Assembly: GCA_937910665.1 (NCBI GenBank)
Contig: CALEPR010000172.1
Location: 1-37,603, forward strand
Direction of reading: 5' to 3'
From: an uncultured Selenomonadales bacterium
Lineage (GTDB): Bacteria > Bacillota > Negativicutes > Selenomonadales > Selenomonadaceae
DNA length: 37,603 nucleotides
The notes under the pieces were generated by a model that worked only from the letters and a program-made list of their open reading frames with translations, was not told the origin of the DNA and searched no databases. Every line of letters begins with the position of its first letter. Within the stretch, counting starts at the first letter, position 1. This document shows, in pieces, positions 16,600 through 24,224 of the stretch. A program made the translations under genes and the position numbers.

Positions 16600-16626
16600 A
16601 TTCTGCAAATACAGCTAAAATCCTTC
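16600..16626 (-). promoter_or_regulatory. Predicted SigH promoter of spoVS
   Basis: Minus strand GAAGGATTT (16626-16618), 11 bp, GCAGAAT (16606-16600). This fits RNAGGAWWW-N11/12-RNNGAAT at every position. The predicted transcript starts about 35 bases before the ATG. No good SigA promoter was seen in the same gap. Confidence 0.65.
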
Positions 16627-16707
16627 ACTTGTCTGTTAAGTTGGACATAAAGACATAACAAACTTGTGAAATTTTTTTTATCTCCGGCGGGAAAAAAATT
16701 TTTTTTA

Positions 16708-17490
16708 TCAAACTTCCTCGACAATTCGTAGTCGCTCGACTTTAAGCGGCTGATTATTTTTGTCATCGACTTCGACAATCAATCCGCAATAGACGCAAGG
16801 CGCATCTGCAACTTCAAACTTAGTCATTCGGCAAGTCAAAAATTTATTCAGCGCATTATCAATTTTTGTGCCAATGATTGAGTTCAAAGGTCCGACCATT
16901 CCCAAGTCAGTCATATAGATTGTACCTTTCGGCAAAAATCTTTCGTCCGCCGTTTGAACATGAGTATGCGTGCCGACAATGGCGGTAACTTTTCCATCCA
17001 GAAAAAAACCTAACGCAAGTTTTTCTGAAGTCGCTTCGGCATGAAAATCAATCAAAATTATGTCGCAGTCTTTTTTAATTTCCTTCAAGATTTCCTCCAC
17101 CTTCGCGAAGGGACTGTCAAGAGGTTGCATAAAAGTTCTGCCTTCAAGATTTATCACGCCGATATTTTTTGCTTTGTAGGGATAAATGCAATATCCTCGA
17201 CCGGGACAATTTTCAGGATAATTTGCCGGGCGAAGTAAAAAAGGTTCGCGGTCAATAAATTCATAAATATCCTTTCTGTCCCAAATATGGTTGCCTGTTG
17301 TCACGATGTCTGCGCCGCCGCTCAAAAGTGCGCTGAAAGTTGCCTGAGTTAAACCTTTGCCGTGCGCCGCATTTTCGCCGTTGACAATCACAACGTCAAT
17401 ATTTTTTTCCTGTTTGATTTTAGCAGTTTGTTCAGCAAAAAATTTTCTGCCGGGTCGTCCGAAAACGTCGCCGACCATTAAGATTCGCAA
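16708..17490 (-). CDS. ymdB: YmdB-family metallophosphoesterase
   Basis: 260 aa binuclear-metal phosphodiesterase of the YmdB family (TIGR00282), reported to hydrolyse cyclic nucleotides and to affect biofilm and motility decisions in Bacillus. Motifs: MVGDVFGRPG near the N-terminus, NGENAAHGKG, TTGNHIWD, DFHAEATSEK, GTHTHVQTAD and MTDLGMVGP. The frame is open to 17577, but the TTG at 17490 lies 6 bases after GAGGAGGAA and gives the family N-terminus MRILMVGDV; the upstream part overlaps a terminator hairpin and cannot be coding. It precedes spoVS as in Bacillus, but rny, which normally precedes ymdB, is absent. Confidence 0.92.
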   Translation of the reverse strand: MRILMVGDVFGRPGRKFFAEQTAKIKQEKNIDVVIVNGENAAHGKGLTQATFSALLSGGADIVTTGNHIWDRKDIYEFIDREPFLLRPANYPENCPGRGYCIYPYKAKNIGVINLEGRTFMQPLDSPFAKVEEILKEIKKDCDIILIDFHAEATSEKLALGFFLDGKVTAIVGTHTHVQTADERFLPKGTIYMTDLGMVGPLNSIIGTKIDNALNKFLTCRMTKFEVADAPCVYCGLIVEVDDKNNQPLKVERLRIVEEV

Positions 17491-17529
17491 AAAAACTTCC
17501 TCCTCAATCAAAAAAATATAATCAGTCCC

Positions 17530-17561
17530 AAAAAAAGCGAGGGCAGTATAACCGTCTCGCT
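17530..17561 (-). terminator. Intrinsic terminator/attenuator in front of ymdB
   Basis: Minus strand AGCGAG/CTCGCT stem with a 14-base loop followed by T6, only 40 bp before the ymdB start. It either ends read-through from upstream or acts as an attenuator of the promoter at 17586-17615. Confidence 0.6.
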
Positions 17562-17585
17562 CTTTCCTCCTGTTCATTTTGCATA

Positions 17586-17615
17586 AGTTTATCAGTCTTT
17601 TATAATCTCTGTCAA
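17586..17615 (-). promoter_or_regulatory. Predicted SigA promoter of ymdB
   Basis: Minus strand TTGACA (17615-17610), 18 bp, TAAACT (17591-17586). The transcript would meet the terminator hairpin within about 20 bases. Confidence 0.5.
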
Positions 17616-17660
17616 CAAATTATTTTTTTTTGCGCGAAAAATTTTATAAATTTGTTTTTC

Positions 17661-17970
17661 CAAAAAGTTTTTCTCTGGAAAGATTTTTCTCTGGAAAGAT
17701 TTTTTTCAGAAAGATTTTTTCTTCGGAAAGATTTTCTCCAAAAAGATTTTTTCTTCGGAAAGATTTTTTTCAGAAAGATTTTTTTCAGAAAGATTTTTCT
17801 TCAGAAAGTTTTTTCTCCGAAAAGATTTTTTTCAGAAAGATTTTTTCTCCGAAAAGATTTTTTCTTCGGAAAGATTTTTTCTTCAGAAAATTTTTTTCTT
17901 CAGAAAGTTTTTTCTCTGGAAAGTTTTTTCTCTGGAAAGTTTTTTTTCAGAAAGATTTTCCCTCCGAAAA
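17661..17970. repeat. Degenerate tandem array, about 18-20 units of 14-17 bp
   Basis: Units follow TCTYCRGAAAGATTTTT with variants (CTCTGGAAAG, CTTCGGAAAG, CTCCGAAAAG, TCAGAAAG). Each holds a short purine core flanked by T-runs. It starts about 45 bp upstream of the ymdB promoter and ends 4 bp short of the stop of the secreted-protein gene. Two overlapping plus-strand frames through it encode Phe/Lys/Arg/Ser-rich repeats and are taken as spurious. It accounts for most of the gene-free stretch 17491-17974; the remainder is the ymdB leader and promoter. Confidence 0.85.
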
Positions 17971-17974
17971 AAAA

Positions 17975-18571
17975 TTATTTACTGTCCGCAATCCAATCGA
18001 ATTTACTGATTGGCATTTCTTCCGGTTTAAGTTTTGCATCTTTACTGCTCAGGTGACCGCGACTGTGCCCAATCATCACCTCAGTATTTTTTTTCGCCCA
18101 GACCAAAATAGTTCGATAAATTTTTCTGGAAATTTCTTTGTTTGAAAAACTGGACAGCGGAATGGGATGCAAATTTTTTTCACTGTCAATGGAAGTAAAA
18201 GTTGAGTCGAGATTGCAACGCTCGATAACTTGAACAGTTCCAATTTCCAAATCGAACTTCAGATAATCTGCGCGACCAACTAAGTCGGAATATTTTTCTG
18301 TGCTCAAACCGCGCCAGCGTCTTTTCTGCAAAACGTCGTCGATCTGAATATTGTCGTAAGTGCAAATTGTCGGCGCGATGATTGTGTACAAGTCAATAGT
18401 GCCGTCGTCCTTCACTGCGTAATTTGTCTGCCGAAAATTAAAATAATAATTGCTGCGCGGCGTGGAGTCGATCCACTGATAAATATTTTCCGGCACTTCC
18501 ACTTCACCGGCAAAAGCAGTCGACATTAAAAAAGTCACCGCAGCAAAGAGACTGACAAAAAATTTTTTCAT
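17975..18571 (-). CDS. Secreted protein of unknown function
   Basis: 198 aa, no family recognised. The start at 18571 (ATG, GGAGGG SD) begins a clear signal peptide, MKKFFVSLFAAVTFLMSTAFA, cut after AFA, leaving GEVEVPENIY. The mature part of about 177 aa is mixed alpha/beta with aromatic residues (YQWIDSTPRSNYYFNF) and two cysteines (in APTICTYDN and IERCNLD) that could form a disulphide. Similar short surface or periplasmic proteins that report on mutagenesis or stress are common in Selenomonadales, but no function can be claimed. It follows metA by 25 bp and is probably cotranscribed. It ends four bases from the tandem array. Confidence 0.7.
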   Translation of the reverse strand: MKKFFVSLFAAVTFLMSTAFAGEVEVPENIYQWIDSTPRSNYYFNFRQTNYAVKDDGTIDLYTIIAPTICTYDNIQIDDVLQKRRWRGLSTEKYSDLVGRADYLKFDLEIGTVQVIERCNLDSTFTSIDSEKNLHPIPLSSFSNKEISRKIYRTILVWAKKNTEVMIGHSRGHLSSKDAKLKPEEMPISKFDWIADSK

Positions 18572-18596
18572 AACAAAATTTCCCTCCAAAAAAATC

Positions 18597-19514
18597 TCAG
18601 CCGATCGAATCAATTTCAAAAGGCGTTTCTTGATAAACATAATAATTCAACCAGTTGGCAAAAAGCAAATGCGCCACGCTCCTCCACTTAACCACAGGTT
18701 CGCGTGAAGGATCATCTGCAGGAAAATAATTTTGCGGAATTTTAGGATTCAGCCCTGCTTTTAAATCGCGCTCATATTCCGACTTTAAAGTGTAAGGATC
18801 GTACTCGGCGTGACCTGTGATAAAAAATTGACGCTTTTTTAAATTTGCAACAGCGTAAACTCCTGCCTCATAACCCTCAGCCAAAATTGTAAGCTCGGGA
18901 ATTTTTTCAATATCTTCCCTGCGTTCCTCTGTGTTCCTTGAGTGCGGAACAAAAAATTCATCGTCAAAGCCGCGAAAAAGTTTTTCATGCTGCACACAAA
19001 GTTTATGAAGATAAACTCCGGAAAGTTTTTCAGGCAAATTATATTTCGGCACGCCGTAGTGATAAAAAAGTCCGGCTTGCGCTCCCCAGCAAATGTGGAA
19101 AGTTGACCAAGCGTGAGATTTGCTCCATTCCAAAATTTCCGACAGTTCATCCCAGTAAGCAACTTCCTCAAAGTCCATGAGTTCGACAGGCGCACCGGTG
19201 ATTAAAAAGCCATCATACTTTTTTTGTTTGACATCTTGGAAAGTTCCATAAAACTCAGTCAAATAATCTTGCGAAGTGTGAGTTGGAATATAACTTGCTG
19301 TGTAAATGAAATCCACTTCAACTTGCAGAGGAGTATTTCCAAGCAAGCGAAGAAGTTGAGTTTCAGTGACGGACTTGATCGGCATCAAGTTCAAAATTAA
19401 AATCTTCAGCGGACGAATGTCTTGCGTATACGCTCTGTCCGCATCCATTACAAAAATATTTTCGCTTTCCAGGATGTTCGCCGCCGGCAAATTGTTCGGT
19501 ATCTTTATCGGCAA
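18597..19514 (-). CDS. metA: Homoserine O-acyltransferase MetA, predicted acetyl-CoA type
   Basis: Activates homoserine in methionine synthesis. 305 aa, glutamine-amidotransferase-like fold. The nucleophile Cys142 lies in HICWGAQAG and the catalytic His in GHAEYDPYT. Residue 111 is Glu (ITGAPVE111), the determinant that gives acetyl-CoA specificity in the Bacillus cereus enzyme, whereas succinyl-CoA enzymes have Gly. The product is therefore predicted to be O-acetylhomoserine despite the common name succinyltransferase. The start is TTG at 19514 after AGAGGG with a long (about 12 base) spacer. A promoter at 19680-19709 implies a leader of about 160 nt containing a stem-loop. The next gene, a secreted unknown, follows by 25 bp. 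Confidence 0.93.
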   Translation of the reverse strand: MPIKIPNNLPAANILESENIFVMDADRAYTQDIRPLKILILNLMPIKSVTETQLLRLLGNTPLQVEVDFIYTASYIPTHTSQDYLTEFYGTFQDVKQKKYDGFLITGAPVELMDFEEVAYWDELSEILEWSKSHAWSTFHICWGAQAGLFYHYGVPKYNLPEKLSGVYLHKLCVQHEKLFRGFDDEFFVPHSRNTEERREDIEKIPELTILAEGYEAGVYAVANLKKRQFFITGHAEYDPYTLKSEYERDLKAGLNPKIPQNYFPADDPSREPVVKWRSVAHLLFANWLNYYVYQETPFEIDSIG

Positions 19515-19679
19515 AAAAAATCATTCCCTCTAAAATAAATTTCCTAAATAATTCGTCAAACCGATTTACCTTCCCTGCAGAAAAAATTTCTCTTTCCAAA
19601 CCTCCTGAACTTGTTGAAAATTTTTTCTTGCAGGAAAAATTTTTTGTCTGCCGAATAACTTTTCACTGAATTTTATTAC

Positions 19680-19709
19680 ATAATAGGGAATTTTTTATGA
19701 AAAACTCAA
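19680..19709 (-). promoter_or_regulatory. Predicted SigA promoter of metA
   Basis: Minus strand TTGAGT (19709-19704), 18 bp, TATTAT (19685-19680). Confidence 0.5.
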
Positions 19710-19752
19710 CAAACTTTGTGAAAAAAAACTGAATTATTGGGATTTTTTTTTC

Positions 19753-19782
19753 TTGCTATAGCATAAAAAGTTTTTTTATAGT
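19753..19782 (+). promoter_or_regulatory. Predicted SigA promoter of ftsZ
   Basis: TTGCTA, 18 bp, TATAGT, about 80 bp before the GTG start. Confidence 0.45.
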
Positions 19783-19864
19783 AAAATGCGTTGGAAACTT
19801 TTTTAAAATATACCCTTGAAAAAAATTTTACGGATGAAATCTATGAATAATGGGGGCATAGAAT

Positions 19865-21040
19865 GTGTTAGATTTTGATGATAACGGCTTGGATCAGTTA
19901 GCTAAGATCAAAGTAATTGGAGTGGGCGGCGGCGGAAGCAACGCAGTCAACAGAATGATTGCGCTTGGGTTGGAAGGCGTTGAGTTTATCGCCATAAATA
20001 CAGATGCCCAAGCACTTGGAAACGCGCTCGCTCCCAATCGTATGCAAATCGGACAGAAGTTGACTCGCGGACTTGGCGCAGGGGCGCGTCCTGAAATTGG
20101 TGAACAGGCGGCTCAGGAAAGTCGCGAGGAAATTTTAGAAGCACTGCGCGGCTCGGACATGGTTTTTATAACTGCAGGAATGGGCGGTGGAACCGGGACA
20201 GGTGCTGCGCCTATCGTCGCACAATGCGCCAGAGAAATTGGTGCGTTGACTGTCGCCGTTGTGACTCGTCCGTTTGCTTTTGAAGGACCTAAGCGCAAGA
20301 AAAATGCAGATCTCGGAATTGAAAATCTGAAAATGAATGTCGACACAATTATTACAATTCCGAACGACAGACTTTTGCAAGTTGTTGACAAAAAAACTCC
20401 AATGACAAAAGCTTTCAGCATTGCCGACGATATTTTGCGTCAAGGTGTTAAAGGTATCTCGGACTTAATCGCAGTGCCCGGTCTTGTAAACTTAGACTTT
20501 GCGGACGTTAAATCTGTAATGAGCAATTCCGGCTCGGCGTTGATGGGAATCGGCGAAGCGTCGGGAGAAAATGCGCCGGTTGATGCCGTCAAGGCGGCTA
20601 TTGACTCTCCGCTCCTTGAAACAGGAATACAAGGTGCGCGGGGAATTTTGTTGAACATCATGGGCGCAACTGATTCGCTCTCTATGCTTGAAATTAACGA
20701 AGCGTCTACAACAGTTCAGGAGGCGGCACATCCTGACGCAGAAATTATCTGGGGCGTGTCGGTCGACGAATCTCTTGGTGATACTGTGACCGTGACAGTA
20801 ATTGCTACAAGATTTGACGACGAAGCTGAAATTGTTCGTCCACCGGTGAAAGCTAATGTCAAACGCGAAGAAAAATCTGCCGAATCTCAGCAACAATCAA
20901 AAGGTTTAGGGCTTGGCGGTTTTCCCGTTTTCGGCGGCGGTCAAAATAATTCCGCTCCGAAACCTTCAACAAATTCCAATTCCGGTCAAGGAAATGGTAT
21001 TGGCGTCATCGAGATACCTCACTGGATGCGTAAAAATTGA
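19865..21040 (+). CDS. ftsZ: Cell division protein FtsZ
   Basis: Tubulin-like GTPase that forms the division ring. 391 aa. GTP-binding GGGGSNAVNRM (21-31) and the tubulin signature GGGTGTGAAP (107-116), then the T7-loop region and a Gln/Ser/Asn/Gly-rich linker (about 325-375) ending in the conserved tail IEIPHWMRKN, the docking peptide for FtsA and SepF-like partners. The start is GTG at 19865 after GGGGGC; the overlapping ATG at 19863 runs into a stop. ftsA and the rest of the dcw cluster are not adjacent. It has its own promoter and terminator, so it is monocistronic here. Confidence 0.97.
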   Translation: MLDFDDNGLDQLAKIKVIGVGGGGSNAVNRMIALGLEGVEFIAINTDAQALGNALAPNRMQIGQKLTRGLGAGARPEIGEQAAQESREEILEALRGSDMVFITAGMGGGTGTGAAPIVAQCAREIGALTVAVVTRPFAFEGPKRKKNADLGIENLKMNVDTIITIPNDRLLQVVDKKTPMTKAFSIADDILRQGVKGISDLIAVPGLVNLDFADVKSVMSNSGSALMGIGEASGENAPVDAVKAAIDSPLLETGIQGARGILLNIMGATDSLSMLEINEASTTVQEAAHPDAEIIWGVSVDESLGDTVTVTVIATRFDDEAEIVRPPVKANVKREEKSAESQQQSKGLGLGGFPVFGGGQNNSAPKPSTNSNSGQGNGIGVIEIPHWMRKN

Positions 21041-21106
21041 TTTTGAATATGGAGTATCGAACAATCCTCAAAAAAAAAATTACGTTTGCATACAGAATTT
21101 GAAAAA

Positions 21107-21141
21107 AAAACTTCCGCTGTGAATAGTTGGGAGTTTTTTTT
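21107..21141 (+). terminator. Intrinsic terminator after ftsZ
   Basis: AAACTTCC (21108-21115) pairs with GGGAGTTT (21129-21136) with one G-U pair, followed by a T-run. Confidence 0.75.
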
Positions 21142-21188
21142 GTGCAGTAAGAAAGATTGACCGAAAGAAAAAATTTTTGCATTTCCCT

Positions 21189-22271
21189 TCAAGAAATATT
21201 TTTTAACTGTTCAATGTGAAATTCAAGTTCATCTATCAAAATATCTCTCGCGTCATTTTGAATAAAATTTTCATACTCTGACAAAAATTCTTTGTCAATT
21301 TCGCTGAAACGACTGCCTTTGCGAATCAGCATCAAGTAGCTGTGTTCCGAGTACGCCTCTTCAGGATTCAAAAAACCTTGAAATTTTTTCGGCATCTGCA
21401 TAACTTCATCAAATCGCGCCAAAAGTTTTTTTTCAAGCTGTGCACAATCTGTATCAGAGTTCCAAATTAACGACGCGATACTTTTTTGCTGTTCATCTTG
21501 ATACAAAGTTTTTCTGTAAAGTTCCAACAAACCTTTCAAGCCGCCGGACTTAGTTTGCGGAAATAAAATTTTCTGCGCGACTTCGCGATAACTTATCCAA
21601 ATATGATTTTTGCCTTTGACGGAGGAAAAGCTCACAATTTTATTTTTAACGCCGTCACTCAGGCAACCGATTCTTTTCTGTTCGACCAAAAAATTTTCGT
21701 ATGCGTCAAAAATTTCATCCGTGTTGCTGTTAATGTCTTGAATTTCGCTGCGAATCAATTTTATAACATCCGCCGCCAACGGTCTGTGCCAGTGCAAAAT
21801 TTCCAAAACGTCAGATTCATCTCGCGCAGTCAAAATGTCGCGGCGTTTTCTTGTAAAAATATTTTTCATCGCCGTCAATCCGACAGGTGAATCGTCTTCG
21901 TTATCGACTACGTCCATCATCACGAACAAAATTGCGGGAGATTTTTTTTTGTTCGCAGTCAAAAGCCGCGCTAAATCCTCAGTCGATTCTTTGCCGAAAG
22001 GAAACATTTCAAAAATCGCGCAGTTATCAAAAGCTGAAGTGTCGATATTTAAATTTGCTGTGTAAGCCGGAACAAAAATTTCAATTCCGGGCGGCAGATT
22101 GTAAGTCGTAAAAATTAAATTTCCTGTGCCGGAAATATTTTTTTCCAGAGGAGTTTCGCCGCGCCGCAAAATTAAACTTCTTTCCTCCTCGATGTCAGTC
22201 GATTCAATTTTCAAAATCCAACTTACAAAAATTTTTCGCGACTCGTCGCCCAAAAAAATCCACTTAGTCAA
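21189..22271 (-). CDS. Unknown protein, 360 aa
   Basis: No family recognised. TTG at 22271 lies 6 bases after GGAGGA and starts MTKWIFLGDESRKIF; the longer frame to 22292 lacks an SD. No signal peptide or membrane segment. The N-terminal half (to about 180) is predicted beta-rich with an ILFVMMDVVDNEDD strand and acidic loop; the C-terminal half is helical, with many Lys/Glu/Leu and a final LIDELEFHIEQLKN helix. A cytoplasmic alpha/beta plus helical architecture is inferred. Upstream is a dispersed three-hairpin element and then queE on the same strand; downstream it is convergent with ftsZ. Function cannot be assigned. Confidence 0.7.
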   Translation of the reverse strand: MTKWIFLGDESRKIFVSWILKIESTDIEEERSLILRRGETPLEKNISGTGNLIFTTYNLPPGIEIFVPAYTANLNIDTSAFDNCAIFEMFPFGKESTEDLARLLTANKKKSPAILFVMMDVVDNEDDSPVGLTAMKNIFTRKRRDILTARDESDVLEILHWHRPLAADVIKLIRSEIQDINSNTDEIFDAYENFLVEQKRIGCLSDGVKNKIVSFSSVKGKNHIWISYREVAQKILFPQTKSGGLKGLLELYRKTLYQDEQQKSIASLIWNSDTDCAQLEKKLLARFDEVMQMPKKFQGFLNPEEAYSEHSYLMLIRKGSRFSEIDKEFLSEYENFIQNDARDILIDELEFHIEQLKNIS

Positions 22272-22312
22272 AATTTTTCCTCCACTCCTCAAGCCTAAAA
22301 ATCAAAACCTCT

Positions 22313-22413
22313 GAACTTGTATGTTTAGGGGTTAGGAATTAGATTTTCATTCCTAACTCCTCATTCCTCCTTCCTCATTGAACTGGTCCCTAAGAAGCTG
22401 TGACTACAGTTTC
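22313..22413. repeat. Dispersed three-hairpin element, copy B
   Basis: Beta half GAACTTGT (22313-22320, partner arm lost), a central hairpin built on GGGGTTAGGAAT against ATTCCTAACTCC, and alpha GAAGCTGT-gact-ACAGTTTC (22394-22413). The alpha end lies 10 bp from the queE stop codon. Confidence 0.7.
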
Positions 22414-22423
22414 TGAAACCTCT

Positions 22424-23137
22424 TCACCTTAAAGCTAAAATTTTATGCGTCTGCGGAATTACTCGAACATCTTTTAGAACTTTCAACGCTCGCGTCTGCA
22501 AGTTTAAAATTTTTTCCGAAGTCGTCGCCTGAATTTTTCCTACAGGCGTGACAGGTTGCAAAATTAAAAGTATCTCCGTCGAAGTTTCGGAAATTAAATT
22601 TATCGCTGCATCAAATTCTTCGTCCGAAGTTTCCGCAGAAATCACAATCTTGACATACAAATCTTTCTGTGCGGCGACTTGCAAAAATTTTCTGTGACAG
22701 GCAAAAAAATTTTCTTCAGTCACGCTCGGCAATTTTATATCCATGCTCACGATGTCAACGCAGTCGGAAATTTTTTCCAGTTCGTTAAACAAAATTCCAT
22801 TCGTCTCCAGAAAAATTTTCATACCGAAATTTTTTAATTGCCTCGCAACCTCTCCGACAAATTTCCAATGCAAAAGAGGTTCGCCGCCCGTGAAACTGAC
22901 AGAGTGAACAGGACTTTCAGAATTTATTTTCCGAACAATCTCAATCAGTTGCGAAACTTCGACAGGATTTTTTATAAAATTATTTTCGACGCTGCAAAGT
23001 TCGACCGATTTAAAATTTGTGTCGCAGTAAGCGCAGTTTAAATTGCAACCTGAAAGCCGAATAAAAATTTGTCTGCAACCCAAATATTTTCCCTCGCCTT
23101 GCACGGAAGAAAAAATTTCAATTAAATTCGCCGTCAT
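22424..23137 (-). CDS. queE: 7-carboxy-7-deazaguanine synthase (QueE)
   Basis: Radical SAM enzyme converting 6-carboxytetrahydropterin to 7-carboxy-7-deazaguanine in the queuosine (7-deazaguanine) pathway. 237 aa. N-terminal FSSVQGEGKYLG is the family hallmark; the cluster-binding motif is CNLNCAYC with Cys31, Cys35 and Cys38; FTGGEPLL follows. The frame opens at 23209 but the ATG at 23137 has AAGGAG and a T-rich spacer. queC, queD and queF are not in the window, and no preQ1 riboswitch was recognised in the 159-bp divergent gap. Confidence 0.9.
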   Translation of the reverse strand: MTANLIEIFSSVQGEGKYLGCRQIFIRLSGCNLNCAYCDTNFKSVELCSVENNFIKNPVEVSQLIEIVRKINSESPVHSVSFTGGEPLLHWKFVGEVARQLKNFGMKIFLETNGILFNELEKISDCVDIVSMDIKLPSVTEENFFACHRKFLQVAAQKDLYVKIVISAETSDEEFDAAINLISETSTEILLILQPVTPVGKIQATTSEKILNLQTRALKVLKDVRVIPQTHKILALR

Positions 23138-23287
23138 AAAAATCTCCTTAAAAAATTTTTTCTGCCACAGGATAACACAATCACAAACTTTTTGGCAAAA
23201 AAATTTCATAACCGCGTGAAGAAATTGACAAAGAAGATGTTTGCTAAAAAAATAATTTCTGTGGCGGTTAAATAAATTTTTCAGGTA

Positions 23288-23296
23288 TGTTATAAT
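23288..23296 (+). promoter_or_regulatory. Extended -10 promoter abutting the radical SAM start
   Basis: TGT-TATAAT (23288-23296) immediately followed by the TTG; no clear -35 box. If used, the TTG at 23297 is outside the transcript. Confidence 0.45.
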
Positions 23297-24160
23297 TTGA
23301 AAAAAATTGCGGAGTGTGATTTAAAGTTGTCCGATAAAAAAGTTTGCGAAATTTGTCCTCATCATTGTCAACTTGAAGTCGGCGAGGTCGGAAGGTGCAG
23401 AGGAAGAATTAACGACGGCGAAAAAATTACCGCGCTGAATTATGGCGCGGTGACTTCTTTAGCTTTAGATCCGATAGAAAAAAAGCCTCTGTATCATTTT
23501 TTTCCGGGCAGTTCGATTTTGTCTGTCGGAAGTTACGGTTGCAATTTAAATTGTCCTTTCTGCCAAAATTTTGAAATTTCTATGGCGGATTCGACTTTCC
23601 CCGCACATAAAACTTCTCCTGAAAAATTAGTCGCACTTGCTCTGGAACTCGCCCGCGAAAGAAATAATATCGGCGTTGCTTTCACCTACAACGAACCTTT
23701 TATCAGTTACGAATTTATTCAGGACACGGCGGAAATTTTGCGCGAAGTAAATTTAAAAACTATTTTGGTTACCAATGGAACTGTTTCGAGCGGTGCGCTG
23801 AAAAAAATTTTGCCGCTGATCGACGCTATGAATATCGACTTGAAAGGTTTCAGTCAAAAAATTTATGACCAACTCGGCGGCGATTTTAAAACTGTAAAAA
23901 ATACAATTCAAATTGCGTCGCAAAGTTGTCACGTCGAAGTTACAACTTTGATTGTGCCGAACATGAATGATTCTGAAGATGAAATGAGCGCGGAGGCAAA
24001 ATGGCTGGCTGATATTTCGGAAGAAATTCCTCTACACGTCAGCAGATTTTTTCCGCGCTACAAAGTTTTGAATCACGCCCCGACAAATGTCAGAACAGTT
24101 TACCGACTTGCCGAAGTCGCAGGACAATTTTTGAAATTTGTTCACACCGGTAATTGTTAG
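23297..24160 (+). CDS. amrS: AmmeMemoRadiSam-system radical SAM protein
   Basis: 287 aa radical SAM protein of the AmmeMemoRadiSam/pyruvate-formate-lyase-activase-like family, of unknown reaction. Conserved N-terminal Cys cluster CEICPHHC (17-24) plus Cys34, the SAM cluster GCNLNCPFCQN (Cys82, Cys86, Cys89), then TYNEPFISYE and LVTNGT. The partner proteins (Memo and AMMECR1 domains) are not seen nearby. The start is difficult: the TTG at 23297 gives the family-like N-terminus, but it abuts a TATAAT, implying transcription begins near 23303; the in-frame TTG at 23327, 12 bases after GGAG, is the alternative and shortens the protein by 10 residues. It is divergent from queE. Confidence 0.85.
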   Translation: MKKIAECDLKLSDKKVCEICPHHCQLEVGEVGRCRGRINDGEKITALNYGAVTSLALDPIEKKPLYHFFPGSSILSVGSYGCNLNCPFCQNFEISMADSTFPAHKTSPEKLVALALELARERNNIGVAFTYNEPFISYEFIQDTAEILREVNLKTILVTNGTVSSGALKKILPLIDAMNIDLKGFSQKIYDQLGGDFKTVKNTIQIASQSCHVEVTTLIVPNMNDSEDEMSAEAKWLADISEEIPLHVSRFFPRYKVLNHAPTNVRTVYRLAEVAGQFLKFVHTGNC

Positions 24161-24222
24161 TAGTTAGTTGCAAAGTTTTTAGTTGTTAGAAAAATCTAGC
24201 TACTAAAAACTAAAAACTAAAC
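24161..24222. repeat. TTAG-rich hairpin, copy C (core-only relative)
   Basis: AGTTTTTAGTTGTTAG (24174-24189) against CTAGCTACTAAAAACT (24196-24211), three mismatches. It resembles the TTAG/CTAA core arms of copies A and E but lacks the alpha and beta hairpins. It lies between convergent genes. Confidence 0.4.
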
Positions 24223-24224
24223 CC

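Larger units (their letters stand above)
19515..19864. other. Divergent control region between metA and ftsZ
   Basis: Holds the metA leader and promoter (19680-19709), a stem-loop (19571-19588 with 19619-19637) whose loop carries AGGAGG on the metA strand, and the ftsZ promoter (19753-19782). No gene is supported here. Confidence 0.6.

Noticed and set aside
17630..18145. Two long plus-strand frames over the tandem array encoding Phe/Arg/Lys/Ser-rich repeats
   Set aside because: They exist only because a T-rich repeat lacks stop codons; unit lengths are not multiples of three, there is no SD, and they run antisense into a good secreted-protein gene.
19363..19599. Possible leader ORF overlapping metA in another frame, preceded by AGGAGG
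   Set aside because: The TTG would be only one base from the SD, and most of its length lies over metA coding sequence.
23138..23296. preQ1 riboswitch in front of queE
   Set aside because: No short C-rich loop or A-rich tail pattern of preQ1 aptamers is present in the leader.
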